A program made the translations under genes and the position numbers. 64,000 nt of DNA from positions 2,790,001-2,854,000 of the forward strand of contig NZ_CP114013.1 in assembly GCF_028416635.1 (NCBI RefSeq), given 5' to 3'. The DNA comes from Baekduia alba (GTDB lineage: Bacteria > Actinomycetota > Thermoleophilia > Solirubrobacterales > Solirubrobacteraceae). The notes beneath the pieces were generated by a model, which searched no databases, had not been told where the DNA came from, and saw only the letters and a list, made by a program, of their open reading frames with translations. The first letter of the stretch is position 1. The number at the start of each line of letters is the position of its first letter. Of the stretch, positions 24,495-33,030 are shown in pieces.

Positions 24495-25076
24495 TCAGGC
24501 GGCCAGGTTGCCCGGGTCGACCAGCGGGCCCGTGGGATGGACCTCCGCCTGGTCGTAGAGGCGGTACCACTCCTTGATGTGGCCGCCGGCGACGCGGATC
24601 GCGCCGCCCGTCGTGCTGCCGGCCGCGCCGCCGCAGTCGCCGCCGGTGCGCTCGGTCAGCCGGAAGCGCACGAGCGTGAAGCGCCCGGCCGCCGAGTAGC
24701 GGGTGGCGACCGCGCCGCACGGGAAGCTGGAGACGACCGCCAGGACCTCGGTGGCGTCGTCGAGGTGCAGCACCGGCGTGGCGTTCTGGAACACGCTCGG
24801 GATCGCGAACGAGCGGGCGGCGGCGCGCAGGTGGCCGTGGCGCAGCGCGCGCAGCCAGCCCTCGATGACGCGGCGGGCCTCCGGGTCGGCGGGGCGCGTG
24901 CCGTGCGTCGGGACGCGCTTGGGCGGCAGGACGTGCGGGTCGATGCCGGGCGCGGGCGTCGAGCCGACGGGCGGCGCGGGAACGGCGCCCTCGCGGACGG
25001 TGCGCGTCGCGTGGCCGCCGCCGCAGCCCACGACGGCGAGCGCGGCGCAGGCGATCAGGACGAGACGGGGGCGCAC
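24495..25076 (-). CDS. Putative lipoprotein of unknown function
   Basis: About 193 residues from a GTG at 25076 (VRPRLVLIACAALAVVGCGGG), giving a clean lipoprotein signal with the Cys about 17 residues in. A Pro-rich linker leads to a domain (about 70-190) that resembles the small extracytoplasmic folds common in this order: RRVIEGWLRALRHGHLRAAARSF, a Cys in FPCGAVATRY and another in GDCGGA, probably a disulfide. The function is unknown. It is upstream of hrpA (28-bp gap) on the same strand. Confidence 0.65.
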   Translation of the reverse strand: MRPRLVLIACAALAVVGCGGGHATRTVREGAVPAPPVGSTPAPGIDPHVLPPKRVPTHGTRPADPEARRVIEGWLRALRHGHLRAAARSFAIPSVFQNATPVLHLDDATEVLAVVSSFPCGAVATRYSAAGRFTLVRFRLTERTGGDCGGAAGSTTGGAIRVAGGHIKEWYRLYDQAEVHPTGPLVDPGNLAA

Positions 25077-25176
25077 GATGCTCCGATGATGCCCGTCGCG
25101 GGCGCCCGCGTCACGCGGTATGGCGCCGAACAACGCCCCGCGACCTTGACGGGTGGGCGATCGTTGCAGGGACACG

Positions 25177-27756
25177 ATGCGCTCGCTCTCGCTTTTCGTT
25201 CTGGGGTCCTTGCTGCTCGCGCTGGGGGCCGCCGGCGCCGCCGGCGCGGCGACGTGGTCGCCCTCGGCGGTCGGGGAGGCGCCGCTCGGCGGCGGCGTCT
25301 TCCGCTTCCCGCAGGCGGTCGCGGTCAGCCCGGGCGGCCAGACGGTCTTCGTGGGCGACCAGAGCTCCAGCGTCGTGCAGGCCTTCGGCCCCGACGGCGC
25401 GGTCAAGTTCTCGGTCGGCTTCCAGTCGACGCGGCGCGAGGCCGGGCGGATCGGGATCGTCGGCGGCGTGGCGACCGACCGGTCCGGCCACGTGTACGTG
25501 CTCGACGCGCAGAACGAGCGCGTCCAGGCCTTCGACGCATCCGACGGGCACTACCTGGCGCAGTTCGGCGACGCCTCGGTGTTCGACCTGCTCTCCGGCG
25601 ACCCGGCGACGATCGGCGGCGGCCGCAGCGCGTCGGGTCTCGCGGTCGTCCAGGGTCCCGGCCAGCCGCCGGTCGTCTACGTCGCCGATCAGGGCAACGA
25701 GCGCGTGGAGCGCTTCGTGCTGGATCCGACGACGCTGACGCCGACGGGCGCGCCGGCGCTGAGCCCGGCCGGCGTCGACCTCTCGGCGCCGCAGGGGATC
25801 GCGCTGGACCCGGGCGGTACGCGGGTCTACGTCGCCGACGACGACCACCACCGCGTCGTCGTCCTGCGGGCCGACACGCTGGAGCAGGTCGGGACGATCG
25901 GGTCGGAGGGCGCCGGGCCGGGACAGATGCAGAACCCCTACGACGTCGCGGTCGACGGCCACGACCCCAACCGCCTGTTCGTGGCCGACAACCTCAACAA
26001 CCGCGTGGACGTCTTCGACGCGACGTCGTTCGGCTTCCTCGGGACGCTGGGCGCCCAGGGCTACGGCCCGGGCACGGGCAACATGGCGATCGTGCGCTCG
26101 GTGGGCGCGCTCACCGACACGCCCGGCGGCGGCGTGGACGTGGCCGACACGGCCAACGACCGGATCCAGGCGTTCGACGTCAACAACGGCATTCGCGCGA
26201 TCTGGGGCACGTCCGGGCGCGGGCCGGGGTACTTCACGCGGCCCGAGGGCGTGGCCTTCGCGCCCGACGGCGGGATCGCGGTGGCCGACTCGTTCGACGA
26301 GCGGATCGGGCTGTTCGCCGCCGACGGCACGTGGACCGGGCTGCGCGGGCAGGTCAGCGCCTCGACGGGCTTCGCGACCGAGGGCAGCAACCCCGGCCAG
26401 TACAACCTGCCCCACGACGCGGCCTACGACGGCGCCGGGAACCTGTGGGTCGCCGACACGGGCAACAACCGCGTGCAGGAGCTCGGCCCCGACGGGGCCG
26501 TGAAGGCGATCGTCGCGGTGGGGCGCCCGCTGGGGATCGCGGCGGCGCCGGGCGGCGGCGCGTTCGTCGCCGGGTCGCGCGACGGCGTGGTCGTCAGGAT
26601 CGAGGCCGACGGGACCACGACGAGCACCGTCCGGTCCGGCCTGGCCCATCCGGCCGCGGTGGCCGTCGCGCCGGACGGGACGCCCTTCGTCGCCGACGAC
26701 GTCAGCGTTCGCAATGTGGTGGACAACGCGTTGGTGGCCGCATCGGGCGGCGGGACGGCGTGGGATCGCCCGTCGGGGCTGGGCTTCGGTCCGGACGGCG
26801 CGCTGTACGTCGCCGAGCAGCGGCCGGGCACGGCGACGGGTGCGCGCGTGGTGGTCAGCGCCAGCGCGGCGGGCGCGTCCTGGGCGACGTTGGCCGACGA
26901 GGGCAACGGCGCCGCGCAGGTCATCGACCCCGGTGGCCTGGCGGTGAGCGCCGACGGCGGGACGGTCCTGGTGGCCGACACCGGCAACGACCGGGTCCTG
27001 CGCCTCGACGCCGCGGGCCACGCGCCGCCGCCGCGCGGCGAGCTGTCGGTCGCCGTGAGCGGGATCGACCGCGGCACCGTCGTGAGCGACCTGCCGGGCA
27101 TCGCCTGCGTCAGCGACTGCGCGCAGCACTTCGGCGTTGGGCGGACGGTGACGCTGACCGCGCGCCCGCGGCCTGGCTCGGTCCTGTCGGTGTGGACGGG
27201 CGCGTGCTCGGGCAGCGCGGCGACGTGCACGGTCACGATGAGCGGCGACCAGCACGTAGGGGTGATCTTCGCGGCGCCGCCGCCGGTGGTCGCGCCGCCG
27301 GCCGCGCCCGTTCCCGCACCCAAGCCGCGCGCGGCGGCCGTCGTCCTGACGTCGGTGCGGCTGAGCACGCACGCGCTGCGCCCGGCGCGCAAGGCCAACC
27401 GCCGCCGGCACGTGCGCGCCCGCAAGGCCACCCGCGCCACCGGAACCGTCCGCGTCACGCGCCCGGCGACGCTCAGCGTGCGGGTGCAGGTCGGCCGCCC
27501 GGGCCGGCGCGCCGGCTCCTCGTGCGTCGCGATCACGAAGGCCAACCGGCGCCGGGCCAAGTGCACGCGCTACGTCACGACGGCGCGGGCGAAGTCGCTG
27601 AAGCCGGGCGCGAAGACCGTGCGCTTCGCCGTGACCTCGTCGTTCGGCGCGTCGCGGACGCTGCCGGTCGGCAGCTACCGCCTGAGCGTCGCGGCGCTCG
27701 ACGCCGACGGCAACCGCTCGGGCCCGCGCACGGTGAGCTTCAAGGTGGTGCGCTAG
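25177..27756 (+). CDS. Secreted NHL-repeat beta-propeller protein with InlB-type repeat
   Basis: An 859-residue exported protein. A signal peptide covers residues 1-27 (LLLALGAAGAAGAA). Repeated NHL units follow to about residue 615, many ending in VYVADQGNERVERF-, LFVADNLNNRVDVF- or LWVADTGNNRVQEL-like strings, so one or two propellers. Next comes a small two-Cys repeat of the bacterial InlB-B type (ACVSDCAQHFGVGRTVTLTA, then VLSVWTGACSGSAATCTVTM). A C-terminal beta domain rich in Arg and Lys ends the protein. A role in surface binding is likely; no enzyme motif is seen. Confidence 0.82.
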   Translation: MRSLSLFVLGSLLLALGAAGAAGAATWSPSAVGEAPLGGGVFRFPQAVAVSPGGQTVFVGDQSSSVVQAFGPDGAVKFSVGFQSTRREAGRIGIVGGVATDRSGHVYVLDAQNERVQAFDASDGHYLAQFGDASVFDLLSGDPATIGGGRSASGLAVVQGPGQPPVVYVADQGNERVERFVLDPTTLTPTGAPALSPAGVDLSAPQGIALDPGGTRVYVADDDHHRVVVLRADTLEQVGTIGSEGAGPGQMQNPYDVAVDGHDPNRLFVADNLNNRVDVFDATSFGFLGTLGAQGYGPGTGNMAIVRSVGALTDTPGGGVDVADTANDRIQAFDVNNGIRAIWGTSGRGPGYFTRPEGVAFAPDGGIAVADSFDERIGLFAADGTWTGLRGQVSASTGFATEGSNPGQYNLPHDAAYDGAGNLWVADTGNNRVQELGPDGAVKAIVAVGRPLGIAAAPGGGAFVAGSRDGVVVRIEADGTTTSTVRSGLAHPAAVAVAPDGTPFVADDVSVRNVVDNALVAASGGGTAWDRPSGLGFGPDGALYVAEQRPGTATGARVVVSASAAGASWATLADEGNGAAQVIDPGGLAVSADGGTVLVADTGNDRVLRLDAAGHAPPPRGELSVAVSGIDRGTVVSDLPGIACVSDCAQHFGVGRTVTLTARPRPGSVLSVWTGACSGSAATCTVTMSGDQHVGVIFAAPPPVVAPPAAPVPAPKPRAAAVVLTSVRLSTHALRPARKANRRRHVRARKATRATGTVRVTRPATLSVRVQVGRPGRRAGSSCVAITKANRRRAKCTRYVTTARAKSLKPGAKTVRFAVTSSFGASRTLPVGSYRLSVAALDADGNRSGPRTVSFKVVR

Positions 27757-27795
27757 TCGCCGCGGGCGCGACGGCCGCTGTTAGCGTGGTCGGCG

Positions 27796-28890
27796 ATGAC
27801 GGTGCTGAGCCGGCGGGCCCTGAACCGCGCGCTGCTTGCGCGGCAGCTGCTGCTGGGGCGCGCGGAGCACGTGACGGCGGAGGAGGCCGTCGAGCGCCTC
27901 GCGGGCGTGCAGGCCCAGGCGCCGCGGGCGCCCTACGTCGGGTTGTGGTCGCGGCTCGCGCGCTGGGAGCCGACCGAGTTGGAGGCCTTGCTCGTGGAGC
28001 GCACGGTGGTCCGCACCTGGCTGATGCGCGCGACCGTCCACCTCGTCTCCGCCCGCGACGCGCAGGCCTGGGCGCCGGTGTTCGCCGACGTCCGCCGCCG
28101 GCGCTTCGCGGCGAGCCCGTTCGCCAAGCGCCTGGCCGGCCTGGACCTGGAAGCGGTCGCCGACGCGCTGCACGCGGTGCTGGCCGAGACGCCCCTCACC
28201 CGCACCGAGCTGGCGCAGGCGATGGGCGCGCGCTTCCCCGGCGCCGACGTCGAGGCCCTCGGCTACGTCGCCGCCTTCCGCGGGTTCGTCGTCCAGCCCC
28301 CGCCGCGCGGGCTGTGGGAACGGGGCGGGCCGGCGCGGCTCGTCCCGATGGCGCAGTGGCTGGCCGCCGGCGGCGAGGCCGCCACGCCCGCCGAGGTCGT
28401 CCGTCGCTACCTCGGCGCCTTCGGCCCGGCCACGCTCGCCGACGTCGCGACGTGGTCCGGGCTCGCCGGCTGCGCGGAGATCGTCGACCCGCTGCGCGCC
28501 GACCTCGTCACCTTCACCGACGAGCGCGGACGGGAGCTGCTCGACCTGCCCGATGCGCCGCGGCCGGACCCCAAGACGCCGGCGCCGCCGCGGTTCCTGC
28601 CCGAGTACGACAACGTCCTGCTCTCGCACGCCGACCGCGCCCGCGTCATCGACGTCGAGCGGCGGGTCCCGCTGCCGCCGGGCAACGGCGGCGCGCGCGG
28701 CACGCTGCTCGTCGACGGCTTCTGGCGGGCCGAGTGGGCGCTGCAGGCGCCCGGCACGCTGCGCGTCGCGCCGTTCGCCCCATGGGCCAAGCGTCACGAC
28801 GCGGCGGTGATGCGCGAAGGTGCGGCGCTGCTCGCCCTGATCGCACCCGACGCCCAAGACCACCATGTCGCCATCGCTCCCGTCGCTTGA
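27796..28890 (+). CDS. HTH_42 winged-helix protein, AlkZ-like DNA glycosylase (QxQ type)
   Basis: A 364-residue member of the winged-helix HTH_42 superfamily. It opens with LSRRALNRALLARQLLLGR and has the motif LAGVQAQAPRAPY, where Q39-A-Q41 matches the QxQ catalytic motif of AlkZ-type glycosylases that unhook DNA crosslinks and bulky adducts. TWLMRATVHLVSARDAQAW and LGAFGPATLADVATWSGL are other family marks. The next gene is a paralogue that overlaps it by 26 bp. The glycosylase activity is inferred from the motif; family members are often annotated only as winged-helix DNA-binding proteins. Confidence 0.8.
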   Translation: MTVLSRRALNRALLARQLLLGRAEHVTAEEAVERLAGVQAQAPRAPYVGLWSRLARWEPTELEALLVERTVVRTWLMRATVHLVSARDAQAWAPVFADVRRRRFAASPFAKRLAGLDLEAVADALHAVLAETPLTRTELAQAMGARFPGADVEALGYVAAFRGFVVQPPPRGLWERGGPARLVPMAQWLAAGGEAATPAEVVRRYLGAFGPATLADVATWSGLAGCAEIVDPLRADLVTFTDERGRELLDLPDAPRPDPKTPAPPRFLPEYDNVLLSHADRARVIDVERRVPLPPGNGGARGTLLVDGFWRAEWALQAPGTLRVAPFAPWAKRHDAAVMREGAALLALIAPDAQDHHVAIAPVA

Positions 28891-29980
28891 CCGCCGCGCG
28901 CTGAACCGCGCGCTGCTCGCCCGCCAATGGCTCCTGGAGCCCCGGACCGCGACGGCGCTCGAGGCGATCGAGCACCTCGTCGGGCTCCAGGCCCAGGACG
29001 TCAAGGCACCGTACTTCCAGCTCGTCCCGCGTCTGGCCGCCTACGATCCCAGCGAGTTGTCGTCGTTGCTCGAGTCGCGCGCCGCGGTCCGGATCGTGCT
29101 GATGCGCGGCACGATCCACCTCGTCTCCGCCCGCGACGCGCACGCGCTGCGGCCGCTCGTCCAGCCCGTGATCACGCGCGCCACGGACGGCAACCACGCG
29201 GTGTCCGCCGACCGTGCGCAGCTCACGCGCGCTGGCCGGCAGCTCGTCGAGGCGCAGCCGCGCACGTTCGCCCAGCTCGCCGAGCTGCTCGGCCCGCGCT
29301 TCCCCGACGACGACCCGCCGGCGCTCGCGCAGCAGATCCGCGCCCGCGTCCCGCTCGTCCAGGTCCCACCGCGCGGCCTCTGGGGCCGTTCGGGCGCGCC
29401 CGCGCACACGTCGCTGGAGGCCTGGACCGACCACCACGACGCCGCCACCGTCGACGACCTCGTCGGCCGCTACCTCGGCGCCTTCGGCCCGGCGACCGTC
29501 CAGGACATGCAGAAGTGGTCCGGCCTGACCCGGCTGGCCGAGGCCTTCGCGCGGCTCCGCGGCGACCTGGTGGTCTTCACCGACGCCGAGACCGGCAAGC
29601 GCGAGCTCTTCGACCTGCCCGACGCCCCGCGCCCGGCCGGCGCCGACGCCGATCCCCGGCTCGACCCGATCCTCGTAGGGCCGTTCGACAACCTCATCCT
29701 GTCCCACGCCGACGCGAGCCGCGTCCTGCCCCAGGAGCACCGCACCAAGGTCATGACCCAGAACGGGCTGATCGCGGGCCTGGTCCTGATCGACGGCGTC
29801 GTCGCCGGCAACTGGCGGATCAAGGCCACCAAGAAGCTGGCGGCGCTGACGATCGCCCGCTTCACCACCAAGCCCTACACCAAGCGCGACACCGCGCAGA
29901 TCGTCGCGCGGGCCGAGCGGCTCCTCGCCCTCGCGGCGCCCGACGCCACTCGCGACGTCGTGTTCACGCCGCCCGGCTGA
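28865..29980 (+). CDS. HTH_42 winged-helix protein, AlkZ-like DNA glycosylase (QxQ type)
   Basis: A 371-residue paralogue of the preceding gene, with the same opening (DRRALNRALLARQWLLEP), QxQ motif (LVGLQAQDVKAPY, Q42 and Q44), RIVLMRGTIHLVSARDAHAL and LGAFGPATVQDMQKWSGL. The tandem arrangement and 26-bp overlap suggest duplication followed by divergence, with different substrate ranges likely. Its 3' end overlaps the convergent P450 gene by 17 bp. Established members protect DNA from alkylating or crosslinking natural products. Confidence 0.8.
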   Translation: MSPSLPSLDRRALNRALLARQWLLEPRTATALEAIEHLVGLQAQDVKAPYFQLVPRLAAYDPSELSSLLESRAAVRIVLMRGTIHLVSARDAHALRPLVQPVITRATDGNHAVSADRAQLTRAGRQLVEAQPRTFAQLAELLGPRFPDDDPPALAQQIRARVPLVQVPPRGLWGRSGAPAHTSLEAWTDHHDAATVDDLVGRYLGAFGPATVQDMQKWSGLTRLAEAFARLRGDLVVFTDAETGKRELFDLPDAPRPAGADADPRLDPILVGPFDNLILSHADASRVLPQEHRTKVMTQNGLIAGLVLIDGVVAGNWRIKATKKLAALTIARFTTKPYTKRDTAQIVARAERLLALAAPDATRDVVFTPPG

Positions 29981-31388
29981 GCACCACGACGCGCGCGCCG
30001 CGCGCCGGGATCATCGTCACGTTGCGATGGACGGCGCGCTCGGGCTCCGGGACGTCGGCCGCCAGGTCGAGCCGCCGCGCCATCGCCTCCAGCACGACGC
30101 GCTGCTCGGCCATCGCCAGCGCCGCGCCGAGGCAGCGCCGGATGCCGCCGCCGAACGGGATCCACGTGTAGGTGCCGGGCTTGTGGCCCTCCCAGCGCTC
30201 GGGCCGGAACGCGAACGGGTCCGGGTAGACGTCCTCGCGGTGGTGGATCAGCAGGATGCTCATCGTCACCGGCGTGTCGGCCGGGACGGCGTACTCGCCC
30301 AGGCGCCACGGCACCTTCACGCGCCGGCCGATGATCGGGATGACCGGCCGCGAGCGCATCGCCTCGGTGATCGTCTGCTCGACGACCGTGGCCGAGAGCT
30401 CGGCGTCGCCGCCGCGGACCGCGTCGCGCAGGCGCTCGTAGGCCGCCGGTGTCCGGACCAGCCGCTCCCACGTCCACGCCAGCGAGTTGGCGGTCGTCTC
30501 GTGGCCGGCGAGCACGAGCGTCAGCAGCTCGTCGCGCAGCTCGTGGTCGGTCAGCGCCTCGCCGTCCTCGGTCCGCGCCCGCAGCAGCAGCGACAGGATG
30601 TCCTGGCGCTCCTCGACGTCGGCGGCCGCCCGGCGCGCCGCGATCACCGCGTAGGTCGGGCGGTCCAGCAGCTCGAGGCCCGCCTTGGTGATCCCGACCG
30701 GCTCCTCGCGACCGATGTTCATCAGCTCGGCGAGCTGCGCGGTCTTCCACGTCGATGCCTGGACCAGGCCCTTGATCGCCCGGCGCAGCCCGTGCTCGGG
30801 CGTCCCGCGCTTGAGCTCGCCGTCGATCCCGAAGATCCCGGCCATGATCACGTCGAGCGTGATCGCCTGCATGCGCGGGGCCAGCGCGATCGGCTCGCCG
30901 ACGGGCCACGTCGCGATCTCGCGCTCGGCGGCGTCGCTGATCATCTGCTCGTAGCGCTCGATCGCCTCGCCGTGGAACGGCGGCAGCAGCAGCTTGCGCT
31001 GGCGCATGTGGCGCGGGCCGATCGCGGTCAGCACCGAGTTGGGCCCGACGATCGGACGCAGCGGCGACTCGCCGGTCAGCGACGGCGCCTGATCGGGCTT
31101 GGCCGTGAAGAGCGACTGGACGTGGTCCGGGTGCGAGGTGATCACCGGATCGCCCGGGACGATCCCGCGCATCCGGAAGACCTCGCCGTGGCGGCGCCGG
31201 CCGCCGAAGACGAAGTCGATCTGGCGCTGGTTGAACCGCAGCACCTGGAGAGCGCGCGGCAGCTGGATCATCGGCGGGAGCGGCAGCGCCGCGGCCTCGG
31301 CGCCGTCGATCGGGCCGGCGGGCGACGGTGGCGCCTCACCCATCAGCGGGCGGTCGTCATCGACGGAGACTGCTTGAGCGAGCGTCAT
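29964..31388 (-). CDS. Cytochrome P450
   Basis: A 474-residue soluble-type P450. The oxygen-activation helix reads LAGHETTANSLAW, the ExxR motif is EAMR and the heme loop FGGGIRRCLG has the cysteine ligand. The overall pattern (PERWEGHKPGTYTWIPFGGG) resembles the CYP102/CYP110-like bacterial fatty-acid or terpenoid hydroxylases. No reductase or ferredoxin gene is adjacent. A perfect 20-bp palindrome lies 56-75 bp upstream of the ATG, suggesting repression by a TetR-type factor. It is flanked by DNA glycosylase genes. Confidence 0.9.
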   Translation of the reverse strand: MTLAQAVSVDDDRPLMGEAPPSPAGPIDGAEAAALPLPPMIQLPRALQVLRFNQRQIDFVFGGRRRHGEVFRMRGIVPGDPVITSHPDHVQSLFTAKPDQAPSLTGESPLRPIVGPNSVLTAIGPRHMRQRKLLLPPFHGEAIERYEQMISDAAEREIATWPVGEPIALAPRMQAITLDVIMAGIFGIDGELKRGTPEHGLRRAIKGLVQASTWKTAQLAELMNIGREEPVGITKAGLELLDRPTYAVIAARRAAADVEERQDILSLLLRARTEDGEALTDHELRDELLTLVLAGHETTANSLAWTWERLVRTPAAYERLRDAVRGGDAELSATVVEQTITEAMRSRPVIPIIGRRVKVPWRLGEYAVPADTPVTMSILLIHHREDVYPDPFAFRPERWEGHKPGTYTWIPFGGGIRRCLGAALAMAEQRVVLEAMARRLDLAADVPEPERAVHRNVTMIPARGARVVVLSRAA

Positions 31389-31443
31389 GACACCAGCGAG
31401 TGTGCCATGGATCGGTGTAACGGTTGTGTGCGGTGGCGCACGG

Positions 31444-31463
31444 TTCTGACCGCGCGGTCAGAA
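31444..31463. promoter_or_regulatory. Perfect 20-bp palindromic operator upstream of the P450 gene
   Basis: TTCTGACCGCGCGGTCAGAA reads the same on both strands. It lies 56 bp upstream of the P450 ATG, in the 305-bp gap 31389-31693 between the divergent P450 and YcaQ-like genes. The GACCG-CGGTC core is the style of TetR-family operators. No TetR gene is in the window. The rest of the gap holds a 12-bp stem at 31609-31639, a short GTCCACGCC tandem near 31650 and nothing that looks coding. Confidence 0.65.
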
Positions 31464-31608
31464 GCGATACGCGCTGACGACGCGACCGATGGACAGGCTT
31501 GTGTCCGGACGATCGACTCTGGAACCTCGAACGGTGTGGATCCTCGAGCTTCATCCGTCCGCCACGGTGAGGTTCGCGCGAGACGGGGCGGCGGCGCGCG
31601 CCGAGCCT

Positions 31609-31639
31609 CGGCCCGAGGACGGCCGACGTCCTCGGGCCG
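31609..31639 (+). promoter_or_regulatory. 12-bp hairpin in the leader of the YcaQ-like gene
   Basis: The arms 31609-31620 and 31628-31639 are perfectly complementary and enclose a 7-base loop (GGCCGAC). It ends 54 bp before the ATG of the YcaQ-like gene. It could be an attenuator in that leader or a stand-alone terminator for a short transcript. There is no T-tract. Confidence 0.4.
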
Positions 31640-31693
31640 CTCGCTGGCGGTCCACGCCGTCCACGCCGTGCGGCAACATGACGCGTCCCGTCG

Positions 31694-32929
31694 ATGCCCG
31701 CCCGCTCCCCATCCCGCCGTCGCGCGACGCTCTCGGCTGCCGAGGCGCGTCGGGTCGCGCTTGCTGCCCAGGGCTTCGCCGAGCCGCGTGCGCTCGACCG
31801 TCCCGTCGATGCGCGCGCGTTGCGTGCGCGGGTGATCGATCGCGTCGGCCTGATCCAGATCGACTCCGTCAACGTGCTGCAGCGCGCGCACTACCTGCCG
31901 GCGTTCAGCCGGCTCGGGGCCTACGACGTCGCCGCCCTGGACAAGCTCGCGCACTACGCGCCGCGCCGGCTGTTCGAGTACTGGGGGCACGAGGCGTCGC
32001 TGATCCCGGTCGAGCTGCACCCGCACCTGCGCTGGCGGATGCGCCGCGCGCACGACGACGCGTGGGGCGGCATGCGGCGGATCGCGCAGGACCGGCCGGA
32101 GCTCGTCGCCGCCGTCCTCGACGACATCCGTGCGCGCGGGCCGCTGACCGCCGCCCAGCTCGGGCACCTCGACGAGCCGCGCGGCAAGAAAGGCCCGTGG
32201 TGGGACTGGTCCGACGTCAAGCGCGCGCTGGAGTTCCTGTTCTGGTCGGGTGAGATCACGAGCGCGCGGCGGCGCCGGTTCGAGCGGCTCTACGACGTGC
32301 CCGAGCGCGTGCTGCCGGCCGCGGTCGTCAACGCGCCGACGCCGAGCGACGAGGAGGCCCAGCGCGAGCTGCTGCGCGTCGCCGCCCGGTCGCTGGGCGT
32401 CGCGACCGAGCCCGACCTGCGCGACTACTTCCGGCTGCCGGCGGCCGACGCGAAGCTGCGCGTGCCCGAGCTGGTGGAGGCCGGCGAGCTGCTGGCGGTC
32501 GAGGTCGAGGGCTGGGGGCGCGGGCCGGCGTACCTCGCGCCGGGCGCGCGGGTGCCGCGGCGCGTCGACGCGCGGGCCCTGGTCGGGCCGTTCGACTCGC
32601 TGATCTGGGAGCGGCCGCGGGTCGAGCGCGTCTTCGGCTTCCGCTACCGGATCGAGATCTACGTGCCCAAGGAGCAGCGCGTGCACGGCTACTACGTGCT
32701 GCCGCTGCTGCTCGGCGACCGGCTGGTCGCGCGCGTCGACCTCAAGTCCGACCGCGCGGCCAGCGCGCTGCTCGTCCAGGCCGCGCACGCCGAACCCGAG
32801 GCGCCGGAGGAGACGGCGGAAGTCCTGGCGCAGCAGCTGCGGGCGATGGCCGCGTGGCTGGGGCTCGACGACGTGACGGTCGTCGGGCCGGGCGACCTGG
32901 CGCCGGCGCTGGCCGGCGCGCTGCGGTGA
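31694..32929 (+). CDS. YcaQ/AlkX-type DNA crosslink-repair glycosylase (QxD type)
   Basis: A 411-residue HTH_42 protein more like E. coli YcaQ (AlkX) than the two AZL paralogues nearby. The motif LIQIDSVNVLQRAHY contains Q55-I-D57, the QxD catalytic signature of that branch, and FEYWGHEASLIPVELHPHLRWRM is the next YcaQ hallmark. The C-terminus has RIEIYVPKEQRVHGYYVLPLLLGDRLVARVDLK, also family-typical. These enzymes remove bulky N7 adducts and unhook interstrand crosslinks. The ATG at 31694 gives an Arg/Ser-rich N-terminus; a later start is possible. Confidence 0.83.
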   Translation: MPARSPSRRRATLSAAEARRVALAAQGFAEPRALDRPVDARALRARVIDRVGLIQIDSVNVLQRAHYLPAFSRLGAYDVAALDKLAHYAPRRLFEYWGHEASLIPVELHPHLRWRMRRAHDDAWGGMRRIAQDRPELVAAVLDDIRARGPLTAAQLGHLDEPRGKKGPWWDWSDVKRALEFLFWSGEITSARRRRFERLYDVPERVLPAAVVNAPTPSDEEAQRELLRVAARSLGVATEPDLRDYFRLPAADAKLRVPELVEAGELLAVEVEGWGRGPAYLAPGARVPRRVDARALVGPFDSLIWERPRVERVFGFRYRIEIYVPKEQRVHGYYVLPLLLGDRLVARVDLKSDRAASALLVQAAHAEPEAPEETAEVLAQQLRAMAAWLGLDDVTVVGPGDLAPALAGALR

Positions 32930-33030
32930 GGTGCGGGCCGCCCCCGGCCTGGCGGTGCGGGTAGCTCTCCCGGCGTTGGCGTAGGGGTTCTCCCGATGAC
33001 GCGGGCACGGCGCGCTGGGACGGTGGCGCC

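Noticed and set aside
20428-24720. A longer minus-strand frame covering hrpA in another phase (1430 codons)
   Set aside because: Extremely Arg-rich without motifs; the 20586-24467 frame has all DEAH-helicase motifs instead.
25097-25110. Perfect 14-bp palindrome CGCGGGCGCCCGCG as an operator
   Set aside because: Self-complementary GC strings of this length arise often by chance at this base composition, and nothing else supports it.
24114-28904. A 1596-codon open frame on the plus strand across hrpA, the lipoprotein and NHL genes
   Set aside because: It is a high-GC shadow: very Arg/Ala/Gly-rich, no domain, and it runs antisense to or across well-supported genes. Long shadows are expected at this GC content.
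31389-31693. A protein gene in the 305-bp divergent gap
   Set aside because: Short frames here lack ribosome sites and family motifs; the palindrome and hairpin explain the space better.
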